Shown here: one piece after another, positions 54,013 to 64,000 of the stretch
How positions within the stretch are numbered: position 1 is the stretch's first letter
Layout: each line of letters opens with the position of its first letter
Assembly (NCBI GenBank): GCA_964019415.1
Contig: OZ025889.1
Coordinates: 5,890,160-5,954,159, forward strand
Direction: 5' to 3'
Source of the DNA: Ianthella basta
Lineage: Eukaryota; Porifera; Demospongiae; Verongiida; Ianthellidae
DNA length: 64,000 nt
The notes under the pieces: generated by a model
The model's input: the letters and a program-made list of their open reading frames with translations, nothing else
Told to the model about the DNA's origin: nothing
Database searches by the model: none
Position numbers and translations under genes: made by a program

Positions 54013-55162
54013 CGCTTCCTCCCCTCCATTTTTATTGCCGAGCAATCAGGCACAATGAAGTGAGAGACCTGACAGCATCCATGCTCCGAGAGACCTGCCA
54101 TGACGTTCAAGTAGAACCCCACCTACAACCACTAACAAGGATAACAATGGCACGTAAGCAGACATGTCAACTCTCACAGATTATCTGTGAGTCTCACAGA
54201 TGTGGCCTTGATCTCAAGAACTCAAGAAAAGTAGTAAAAATCTCAAGAATTAGTTCCACGAGTCACTGGCCTATTTTTGAAATGTTGTTCATCTTTTGAT
54301 AGGAGTCTAAGGACTATTTCCCTTTCAAAGTAATACACAGTTGATGATGCACTTTAGCAACTGGGTCAAAGTTGCAACAGTTATGGTTGACTGCAACATT
54401 CCATTTGCCGCCGCTGATCAGTTGAGCCCACTATTTAAAGAAATATTTCCAGACTCCAAAATGGCATCTGGCCATGCATGCAATATAGGTACCTCTATGT
54501 GTGACTGCTAGGCCTCTGGCAGTGCCGAGTGAAGTGTATGGTCTAGCTGATGTGAATGTGAAACTTATTCATATCAAGATTTTGTGCAGCTGAGGTTGAC
54601 ATCTCTGCGTAAGACCGCCAACACAGATCCTGATGCTCGGCTGGATATCGAAGACAATTGCGCAAGGGGCAGGTGTTGCGCAATAGGATAAAAATTTTCG
54701 CTCGCTCCACTCGCGAACCTTTACCTACCTTTACCTGATTTAGTATTATTAGCAATGGTTCCCAGGGAGGCAGTTGGCCATTTACTGAGAATGTCATAGC
54801 CATTTTATTCATGCACTTACATTTTTTGTGCATAGCTAGCTTAGAGAATCACCTCCAGAGTATACGTGCTGGCTAGCATTCTTTCATGTTGATACCTTGA
54901 GTGATTGATTGATTGATTGCTGATTGCTATTGAGAAGATCAAAGCAGTAGGCGGTCGGGTAAAATTTTCGGACCAAAGTCCCCATATAAAACGCCTACAG
55001 TGTAGATTAGCCAGGTGTTATGTATGCACGGTCTCTTATCCAGGACCACTTCCGCCTGTATGTCAGGCCTCGTCATCCGGTACGGCGATTTTGATTGGTC
55101 AGTCCGGTTCTCCGTTTTACATTCACGGGACAAGCAGCCCCGCCCATACAAGCTTCTAAGAG
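54013..55162. other. Upstream region of the kinase gene, nothing recognised
   Basis: No supported coding sequence; presumably includes the kinase promoter. A TGATTGAT run lies at 54900-54925. Confidence 0.4.
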
Positions 55163-56470
55163 ATGGCACAGCGCCTCGTGGACTTCATCAATCGGCTTTC
55201 CTTGCCGAATAGGCCGGCTACCCTGAAGATTAACAAGGAAATCAATAGAGGTGCATGGGGCGTCGTGTATGCGGGATTGTTGGACGACCAGCCGGTGGCG
55301 GTGAAGGCGATTCACGAACTCCTCAAAGATGCGAAGAATGGAGAAAGCGTCATAGTTAACTTCTGCGAAGAGTGCGATAGGCTGAAGAAAGTAGAACACC
55401 CCCATGTGATCAGTAAGTGCGCACCATTCTGTTATCCAGGTTTCTCTTGGGTGAGTATGGGCTTGCGTATTGACGTAGCTATATCTGCTGCCATTCGTAG
55501 AATGCCTTGGAGCGTTCAAGGACACAGACCTTGGCCCCATTCTAGTAATGGAGAAAATGGAAGAAAACCTGCAGCAGTTTTTGGGGAGGCACACAGACAA
55601 GCTTTCCCTCCATGAACAGCTCCACATCTCACTGCAGATCACTAAAGGAGTTGCCTTCCTTCACCAGTTGAAACCTCCCATGGTTCACCGCGACTTAAAT
55701 GATAAGAATGTGCTGCTTTCCTCTAATGGAATAGCCAAAATTGGAGACTTTGGTCAGTCTAAGCTGAAGCAGAAATTGTTCTTAACTACCAAACAACCGG
55801 GAATGGTACTCTTTATGCCACCTGAAGCTCTTAAGGCAGACTGCGAGTATGACGAAAGCCTAGATGTGTTCTCTCTTGGAGTACTGATGCTGGAGATTGG
55901 CACACAGCAACAGCCCTGTGTTGATATTATAGGCATTGGCGCTACACCTGAAGTCAAGCGAAGAGAGAAAGACTTAGAAAGAATGAACACTTCGCATCCA
56001 TTGAAGTCCTTTATCCTGCTCTGCCTTGATGAACCACAACTGCGGCCCAAAGCTGCAGTGTTAGAAGTTGTGCTTGTGGTAAGATATGCATAGCTAGTAC
56101 AGTCCCAGACTGAAGAATGTAGTGCACTCCTAGCTTTATCACCTCAGTGATGTTTGATTCATGCATGCTTTCTTGTTGTGAATGCTCTAGACACATTCAA
56201 AGTCTTCCAGTGCACATAATACATGCACCTGTATCAAACGTGACTATTTCACATGTGGCTATGGTCCAGTCTGCTCATGTCATGGGCTGTTGTTCTGATA
56301 TTTCCCAAGCAGAATTATGTATGAATACTTTTCCTGTTGCACAGAACTTGGAGGAGGCACAACAAAGGCTCGAGGGGATGCAGAATGAGCTTACAAAGGC
56401 CAACTCTAGAGTGCAACAGCTGACTGGCAGTCTGTCAGAAGAGGAGAAGTGTGCCAAGACACTTCAGGAG
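55163..56470 (+). CDS. TKL-like protein kinase with C-terminal coiled coil, 3' end open
   Basis: Exons 55163-55412, 55501-56078 and 56345-56470 join in phase, and more exons may follow after the GTAACT donor at 56471. Kinase landmarks: Gly loop NRGAWGVVYAG (about residue 28), VAVK Lys48, alpha-C Glu69/70, gatekeeper region ILVMEKME, HRDLNDKN with D148, DFG 166-168, MPPEAL in place of APE, and alpha-F DVFSLGVLMLEIG. All catalytic residues are present, so it should be active. The last exon gives 42 residues of coiled coil (NLEEAQQRLEGMQNELTKAN...) that resemble the repeated exon of the death-domain gene. The ATG at 55163 is the first in frame before the fold. Substrate unknown. Confidence 0.85.
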
Positions 56471-56514
56471 GTAACTGTTCCATTTCTTGCATATCAGAGT
56501 GCCACTGAAGTGAA

Positions 56515-56905
56515 TTTTGGGGCGCCTAAGGCACCCCTGTATTGTTTTCAGATTTATGTATTCGTATGGCTTCATGTGCGTATATATGTTAGTATGTATG
56601 TATGTACAATTCTGTCTTTGCAAATGGCGGCGCTCACGTCGTTCTTTATTACAAAGCTTAAAATCATCTCTAGTGGTCTTTCGTTGTCTATCAATCGAAC
56701 GAAATGTGTTCATGAACATGTTTTGATAGAGTGATACTAGTAAAAAGCTTAAAAGGAAGACTCTTCTGCTCCAATTATCGCGGACGGACATTGTAAAATG
56801 GCCACACTTGACGCTCTCTGTTTGCTAGGCTCAAAATCATCTTTCTTCGTATTTCGCCGTGTACCCAAAGAACGAAAGGTATTTCTAGAACACATTTAAG
56901 TAATA
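56515..56905. mobile_element. Diverged relative of the HSPA12-interrupting repeat, opposite orientation
   Basis: GGGGCGCCTAAGGCACCCCTGTATTG...CGTATGGCTTCATG matches, in reverse complement, the hairpin end of the 40622-42753 repeats (GGGGCTGCCGCAGGCAGCCCC, TATTGTTTTCA, ATATGGCTTCATG). It lies just after the coiled-coil exon of the kinase gene. Confidence 0.7.
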
Positions 56906-57454
56906 GTGTTGTAGTAGAAAGCTTTCCTAACTATTCTCCTGAGAGGTACAGCCCCAAATACAATGGAGGTCGAACGACCCATTGGCCTATGAGAGACAAT
57001 TGAATCATGGCATTACCACTTAGGGTAGCCTTTTTAGCCATCACACTCCTCCTCCAGTCACAAAGCAACATGTACAGTAGAACCTCCCTTATTCGGACCT
57101 CTTAGTTATGGGCACCCCCTCTACCGGGCAGGCAAAAAAGAATTGTCAAAAATTTTGAAGATTTTGCCAGCATTAGTGAGAAGTTTTTGTCCAACAAGTA
57201 ACATACAGTGAACAAACAAAAGTAAAATTACATGATGTCGATCAATATAGCTACTGGCACACGCATGTGCGTGTGCATCCATGCAAGGAAAGCAGTCAAT
57301 AATATTGGAAGTCATAGACATTGTCATTGTCAGTTCTCATGCACGTCCCCATCACGGCAGTTGTGTTCCCCCTTTGCACGGCTACAGCAACCCTCTGTTG
57401 CAGGTAGAAAATTGAAAATGATCATTTTCTAAAAAATTTTTAATTATTTGTATA

Positions 57455-57687
57455 TATGTTCTGTATTACAGTATAGAACTATATGTACTGTATTACAGTA
57501 CAGTACTATATGTACTGTATTACAGTACAGTACTATATGTACTGTATTACAGTACAGTACTATATGTACTGTATTACAGTACAGTACTATATGTACTGTA
57601 TTACAGTACAGTACTATATGTACTGTATTACAGTACAGTGCTATATGTACTGCATTACAGTACAATACCATGTGTACTGTATTACAG
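57455..57687. repeat. 27-bp minisatellite, about eight copies, each internally palindromic
   Basis: Unit contains TACTGTATTACAGTACAGTA, and TACTGTA/TACAGTA pair within it. As 27 is a multiple of three the repeat stays open in several frames and produces artefactual peptides on both strands. Confidence 0.95.
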
Positions 57688-58276
57688 CTTAATTACAATT
57701 ATTGTAATTACATTGCATTTAATCTGTATTGTTTGTATTTCTAAGATACGGACATTTCTGAGTTACGGGCACTGCCCGGTTAAGGGAGGCTCTACTGTAC
57801 ATTCTCTTTCAGAAAGTTATGTCAGGGCCATAGCACCCAGTCCGGCTGGTTTTATCCTCAGAGACAAGATTTCTAAAAATCAAAGCTAAGCATTTTAAGA
57901 CAGTTTTAGACTTGGGGGGGGCACTAACCAAAGATTGCAATGCTCTGCTTTCTGAATGGTCTCCATACCGCGTGCGGGTGGCTGAATTTCACCTAATTAC
58001 TAAGTAAAATAGCACTTAAATGAACAATCATTTTCTGCACTGCATGGCGGCCATCTTACAATGACGTTTGCATATGTGGATAATAGAGGAAAAATGGCGA
58101 CAGATGAAGAGAGGTTGTCGCGCGATCGACTCCTAAAGCTGTGAATGTGGGAGAGAAACGTGATAGAGAAAAGTGGAGAAGAGGTTGACGAAGACTGACG
58201 AAGAATTTGAAAAAGATTGACAAGATTGATAGTTTTGAAAGCGCCTAAAGATCACAGAGATGGCTAGATTGACAGA
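57688..58276. other. Spacer, nothing recognised
   Basis: AT-rich sequence with no supported gene between the minisatellite and the LINE. Confidence 0.45.
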
Positions 58277-60115
58277 ATGACGTCAGAAGAAGATGGAAGT
58301 GGTCCAAGGGCACCCAACCTTCAACCAACGTGTTCGGTGTGCCTTTGCCCTATCGCTATTACAGCCACTGGGCTCATTAGACAACATGGGCCAATCAAGT
58401 CCCATTGCCCTGGTTTGCGCCTTCCACCAGGTACCTCAACCATGCCTCGACAGCCGCCCACAGAGCCTCAGGACCACGTTGAGGGGGAAGCAACAGCCTC
58501 CACTTCGCCCGAGGTTCTGCCCCTCCAGAAAGCATCGGTGAGGGTCCTCAAACGCTTGCCAAAGGGCTCGAGGGAATGTGCTGCGAGGAAACTAGCTAGT
58601 ATCCTGGACGCAGTTGTCAAGAAGAACGACCACACATTGTGGGCACGTTTGCTCCTATTCACCGCGCGTTGCCTAAGGCATCCAGGCAGAGAGGGACGTG
58701 GTTTGTCGTTAGCTACGGCAGTTAACAGACAGTTGAGGGAGGAAACTGACCCACCAGCCAATGAAAAGCCCATCCACAGCTGCAGGAATGGTCATCTTCC
58801 TTCTATCTCCTCAAGCGAACTGGCAAGGCTTCTTGCTGCATGAGTGTCAGCAAAGTTAGAAGAAGGTGACTTTAAAGGTGCAGTCAGACTGGCCAGCTCG
58901 GAGGACACATTAGCCCCTTGCAGTGAAGTGACCTTTGAGTTGCTCAAGGAGAGGCATCCAGACTCTCACCCTGACTCAACCATCCCACCAATTGATGAGA
59001 ATTCAGAGAATTGTACTATCCTGGTAACTGAGGAAGAGGTTGCAAAGGTGATCAGGTCTTTTCCTAAGAGCTCAACAGGGGGTCTGGATGGCCTAAGACC
59101 CCAACACCTTAAAGACATGTTATCAGAGAAAGGCAGTGAAGTAATCCTACTTCCGGCCCTCACATGCTTCGTTCAGCTGGTTCTAGAAGGTAGAACCTCG
59201 TCATCTATTCGGTCTTTTTTCTACGGTGCCAACCTAACTGCCCTCTGCAAGAAACAAGGTGGGATAAGACCGATTGCTGTGAGCTGTACGTTGCGCCACC
59301 TCGCTGCCAAGGTGGCAGGAGGGAAAGTCATGAAGGAGGTGGGGGAACTGTTGGCCCCACGACAACTTGGTTTCAGAGTGAAGGGTGGCACAGAGGCCGC
59401 TGTCCACGCGGCAAGGCTTTGCCTGCAGGACCTTGACCCTGGTAAAGCAGTTCTAAAACTAGATTTTCAGAACGCCTTTAACACAATTCACAGAGACTGG
59501 ATGCTAAGTGCTGTCAGGGAACATGCCCCCACTATCTACCCCTTTGTCCATTCTGTTTACTCAGCACCTTCATCCCTCTTCTGGTCAGACAGGACCATAC
59601 AATCGGGAGAGGGAGTGCAGCAGGGAGATCTCCTGGGACCACTCCTCTTCTGCCTGAGCATCCAGCGCATTGTTACACAGATGGAATCTGAGCTATGCCT
59701 GTTCTACCTGGATGACAGTACCCTGGGTGGTAGCGTGGACAGCCTGAGACATGACCTGGAGGTAGTTGAGCGGAAGGGTGCAGAGATTGGGCTGCAGTTG
59801 AACAGAGGGTAATTCGAGATCATCTGTGCAAATCCTAACACCTCGGATTCCATTGCGCACTGTCTTCCAGGTGCACAGTTAGTTCACCCCTCCAAGGCTA
59901 CCCTGCTGGGCTCGCCCATTGGAGATGAGTCCTCAGTCTCAGAAGCACTTACAACCAAGTTGAACCAGCTGAAGAGGATGGTGGACAGATTGCAACTTCT
60001 TTAATCCCATGATGCGATTCTGAAAACTGTTGTACAACCTCAGGACGGCACCCTCTTTCCTTTTCCCAGCTCTGCTGGACTATGATGAGCTCCTCAAGTC
60101 AGCACTGAGCAGAAT
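58277..60115 (+). pseudogene. Non-LTR retrotransposon (LINE) fragment with reverse transcriptase, inactivated
   Basis: One frame runs from 58277 with an N-terminal zinc-finger-like CSVCLC...H...H...C, then an RT: GGIRPIAVSCTLRHLAAKVA, LGFRVKGGTEAAVHA, LKLDFQNAFNTIHRDW, GVQQGDLLGPLLFCL and FYLDDSTLGG (catalytic DD present). TGA at 58841-58843 and TAA at 59810-59812 interrupt the frame, and a frameshift near 60030 leads to LLDYDELLKSALSR. It ends abruptly at about 60115. The zinc finger plus this RT recalls restriction-like-endonuclease LINEs; the clade is not settled. Confidence 0.85.
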
Positions 60116-63100
60116 ATATATTCTTTGTACTATTGATCCTTCCTCAAATGTAAAAGAAGAACTTCGAAAAGTGCATGCGCAGCGCTGAAACTGTCCTTAA
60201 AAAATTGCTAATTACTGTGTACGAACGCGTTCTTGAAAAGCCATTAATGTGATCGGAAATAGGTTAGACAATATTGTTATGTCACTGTTTTCTGTTGCTG
60301 GAAGATGGCTGCCACCGACATTGAGTTGGCTTCCGGGTGAGCCTTCGATACGCCCTTGTTTCGAAGAAACTACGAGAGTTAGTGTGGGCGATGATTTCAC
60401 AAGGTAATCAGTGGAAAGTGTAGCTCCATGCAGAGTTGGATTCTCATTCTGAAACTTGGTTTATAGGCAGCTAAGAGGTGTTCCTCAATTCTCCTACGAA
60501 GCCGCAATTGCAGCGTACACTTGTCGAGAATTATGGTGCTTGCTGTGAAGTTCGAGTACGAAAGGAAAATCGACCGTAGCATATTCTGTGAAGGAGCTCT
60601 AGTTGCGGCTTTATAGGAAAACATAGCTACTGCGGCAAGTTTCCTGTTGATACAAGCTAGATGTTTCTAGCTTGTTCTTAGAGGAAGAAACACGCGAATT
60701 TCGGAGTATTACCTTTTCTTTTGCAGTTGCGCGGTGTTGCGCGCAAGTGCCTTCGCCGGCTGCAAGTTGGTACACAGGTAGTAGGCTGGCAGAGGTACAT
60801 ACACAGCAAGTTTGAAGTAAATTGATTGTTCACTGCTTGAGATTCAGTCAATTGTCTGTCACGGCCATTTTTTTGATTTTAAACTCCCTACATACCTTAA
60901 CTGCCTACTGATCTATTGTGATACTCCCATAATATACACAGTCAAGCTGTCACATGCAACAGCTGTTACTATATAGTGTGAGCATGACTATTGCAGAATC
61001 TTGTTGAGACAGCTAAATCAAGATCGATTCAATATTATTCCTCCCATGCAAGAAGGCCATTGACAGGTTTGCTGCAACAAAAGGCTTTAAGACTCAGCTT
61101 GTTGAACACATGTGAATGGGATACTGATAGTCTTGAAATGCCCCAGAATTGATCTTAGAGCATCCAGATTTCAAAATTTCCTGGGGGAGCATGCCCCAGA
61201 CCCCCCTAGAAGGGCAGGCATGCTATGTCATGGCCGGACCGGTTTCTATCCTGGTGCTATGGCCCTGTATGTAGATCAAAACGCATCAGCAAAGTGTTTT
61301 GACAGTTTGGTAGGGGTGCTTTCACTGGATGACATGCTGGTCTGGGGACTTGAAACTCTTGCAACCCCATACAACAGTCTATGGCATTGTCATGTTTCTT
61401 TCACGTCATCAGCTATGCTGCATCCCCAACTATCTGAACTATTGAGCATACATGGGCAAGTAGTTCGAGTTCACGGGCACCCCAATGCCCCACGAGGTTT
61501 TTAGCTTGAAATACTTGTTTATTTCATATTTAAGTAGTATAAACCTTCCTAAGTCAAACTACCCCCTATAGTAGGCACAAATGGCTCCTTCATACAGTTT
61601 TTAGTGATCTCTGCTTGCCCCCCCCCCCACCAAATGAGTGGGACATTTCTTGTGCAATAATTGTGATATTATTGGACAGCATTGATCATTGACCAAGATA
61701 GGGCTGAAGATGAAATTGAGCATGGTGGAAAGTGCTGCACTACCTGATGTCCAGTCAAGGCTATCTACATGTACATGACCATGCAGCTGAAACGTTAGAG
61801 CGTGAGCTGTTTCAATTTCTATTCCGGCTGGTGACAAATTTTCCCTTGTTTGCCTACTTTCTTTCAAGTTGTGACATCTATTACTGTCTAATAGATATAT
61901 CAGATATACGTATGTAGGGATGGTGGTGGTTGTTTGTTTGCTGAAATACAAACGAAAAGTAGTACGACTCCTGAACAGGAGTATCAGCCAGCGAAAGAAC
62001 CATCTATGAGGAAGGGAAGTTGTACAATATATAGAGCTAACCTTTCTTCCAAGTGCAAGCGTGCCATTGTGTAGAAAGCATCATCGTCATTTTCCGTGTT
62101 TCGTTTTCTTCTACTTCATTGTGAGCTGTAGCTCACGAGCGATAGAGAGTAGGAGAATAATCTGTCCATAATTCTACAGTGCTTTCGCCAGGTAAGTGCC
62201 TTTTGTAGGTTTGAGGACTCCGCGAGCAAGTCCGCAAATGAATGTTTCCAGACCTTAGGGAGGCGTTCCTGGGAGAATGCCACCATTTTGCACTGACATA
62301 ACCCACACATTGAAAAAGGGGAATAACCCACACACTTTGGACACCATTGCCCACCCAATGTTGGTCTGTAACAATCATGCAATCCGAATTCAGGGTTGGG
62401 GTTAGCAAGCTGCTAAAGCATGCATGCACTGATAGTAGATGCAGAACAATGTAACTATTGGAAAGACATGGAAAGTATTGTACAATTGGTATATAGAAAG
62501 GAAGCAAAGAATTATACCAGGTGGAAATTAGGTGATTAAACTGCAGTAAGGGGCCAAAATTTAGAAAGGAGTTGTGATGGGCAAAGTAGCTAATAACAAT
62601 AGCATGCAAAATGAAACGAAGTGCAAGACCTCACTATAAACAACATTCCTACTGGTCGCAATCTTCTTCCCAGCAAATTGTCTTTCATGGACCCCTTACG
62701 ACAATCCCCATCAAAATGGTGATAAAGCACATGCGTGTACATAGTCAGGCAGAAATTAGTGGTTAAGGTATGCAAGCACAGGTACTGTATATGCATGAGA
62801 TTAAATGAACTTTAGAGTACTGTAGCTCTGATTATTGTGACTCTCACAACAGAGCTAGCTCATGTTTCTGTTTTGCTGCAATCGCTGTACTGTCATTGTG
62901 CAAGATTTTTCTTCGTTCACTGTTGCTAACCTGATATGCGCAAGTCCATGTTCATATTGGTGCTCGTGTGTTGAAACAGGTCAGGAGCTCGCTTCCCCTC
63001 TCCATCTTGCTGATGTTGAGGAACCTTTCCCAGTCTACTGTTCTGTGTCTTATAGATGTTAGCACACCACATAGGTAGCTAGCTAGCTTGCTATTTTCCT

Positions 63101-63598
63101 GGCAAGGCATACAACAGATCCAGAAAAAAGAACAATGCAAAAGTGCATTCCTGCTTTTTCTCTGTATTTGCACAGTAGTCAATTTTGTTTGGCAGATGAG
63201 GCCAATCCATGCACACCTTCTGATGCCATTCACACCACAGGCTTCCCTGGCAACTCACAAAATGGCGTCGTTATCCGCTGTTTTCACTTTGCAGTTCAGA
63301 CGATGTGAAGTAGATCTAAGAGTAGACACAAGAAACTGGCTGCAATAAAGCTTAAATGCTGCTAAAAATGCTAACAGCCCGTTTACACTAGAGTAAGAAC
63401 CGTTCCGGAACCATTCCAGAACCGTTCTACTGCGTAGTGTAAATAGGCTGTAAGAATACAGATCACTGAGAATAGGGAACGGTGCCAAGACTACGGAAAT
63501 AACTGACTAACACCAGCTCCATTGTGAGCCGAAAGGCGAGGCAAGTAATCGTGTTATGTTGTCTTCCCCCATGGGTATGTATATATGTATGAATGTAT
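60116..63598. other. Long stretch without a recognised gene
   Basis: No supported coding sequence on either strand. Includes a short match to the 5' end of the HSPA12-interrupting repeat at 61457-61515 (AAGTAGTTCGAGTT, GCCCCACGAGGTTTTTAG, GAAATACTTG) and an imperfect palindrome at about 63383-63432 (GTTTACACT/AGTGTAAAT). Confidence 0.5.
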
Positions 63599-63671
63599 GT
63601 TTATCCGCAGCTTGCGTAATGCAGTTCTATGCTTGTGTATAGCACTGTATTACGCAAGCTGCGGATAAACA
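63599..63671. repeat. Hairpin-forming inverted repeat, 24-bp arms
   Basis: TTTATCCGCAGCTTGCGTAA and its reverse complement flank a loop of about 24 bp. It could be a very small MITE; similar TTGCGTAA or GCTTGCGCAATG words recur at 63740. Confidence 0.8.
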
Positions 63672-64000
63672 GTATCTGCATCTTTTGGCAATACAATCCT
63701 ATGCTCACGTATGTATATTTGTGCCGCTTGCATGGACAATGCTTGCGCAATGACAAGGCCAAAATGTGCCTCGGGGAAATTACTGTCTGGAAGCAGGTTC
63801 GCACTGCAAGTGAGAATTGCAAGTTATTTTGCCATTTGGCTGCTTATGCAGCTCACACTGCTGCACTGGTGTGCTATGCCAAGGACAAAGAAGCTTTCAT
63901 GACTGCAAAATCAAAAGGCAGACAGATTATATATTTATGGGCTTGCGACACAGCGAGTATGGACACCAACATTACATCAGCTCCCAGCGCTTGGAGATGC
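63672..64000. other. Window end, nothing recognised
   Basis: No supported feature. Confidence 0.4.

Noticed and set aside
54900-54925. TGATTGATTGATTGATTGC run as a possible regulatory element
   Set aside because: Simple repeat; no evidence of function.
57444-57744. Tyr/Cys/Ile-rich repeated peptides on both strands
   Set aside because: Product of the 27-bp minisatellite, which is divisible by three.

Overview
The window is animal nuclear DNA: split genes with GT-AG introns, metazoan-only families (USP9X-type deubiquitinase, Mediator MED12, HSPA12-type Hsp70, a death-domain protein), LTR, LINE and Penelope-like retroelements, hAT-type MITEs and very many (GT)n/(CA)n tracts. Short introns, together with HSPA12, death-domain/coiled-coil and TKL-like kinase genes side by side, suggest a non-bilaterian animal, most likely a demosponge. 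This taxonomic call is inference.

Layout. (1) 74-17796, + strand: the 3' two-thirds of a USP9X/fat-facets orthologue in about 36 exons; the 5' part lies upstream of the window. Its exon phases agree throughout except for one extra base in the exon at 4637-4729, and its catalytic cysteine codon reads glycine. The last coding cassette is duplicated, giving two possible C-termini. (2) 18297-22000: non-genic DNA holding minus-strand fragments of other USP9X exons, a piece of one MED12 exon and small repeats. (3) 22041-35064, + strand: a death-domain/coiled-coil gene of at least ten exons. A young Ty3/gypsy element (23485-28090, minus strand, CsRn1-like) and two nested hAT-type MITEs sit in its introns, and an 871-bp tandem duplication has doubled its last coiled-coil exon. 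(4) 35655-43018, + strand: an HSPA12-like gene interrupted in its last exon by two tandem copies of a 1.0-1.1 kb repeat; its large second intron holds a TIR-bounded repeat block with LINE remains and a palindrome. (5) 43800-50936, minus strand: the 3' exons of MED12 with a polyglutamine tract, plus a decayed duplicate downstream. The MED12 5' exons are not in the window. (6) 51000-55000: repeats, a gypsy integrase fragment and a kinase C-lobe fragment. (7) 55163-56470, + strand: a TKL-like kinase followed by a coiled-coil exon resembling that of gene 3. (8) 56500-64000: repeats, a palindromic 27-bp minisatellite, a broken LINE and no recognisable host gene.

USP9X (protein deubiquitination) and MED12 (transcriptional Mediator kinase module) are housekeeping regulators. 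The death-domain, HSPA12 and kinase genes are of the kind often expanded in sponge stress and immune repertoires; no operon-like cooperation is implied. The strongest leads for follow-up are the lost USP catalytic cysteine with the nearby frameshift, the alternative USP9X tails, the repeated gain of one coiled-coil exon type, the repeat lodged in the HSPA12 coding exon, and the apparently intact LTR element with a canonical slippery heptamer.
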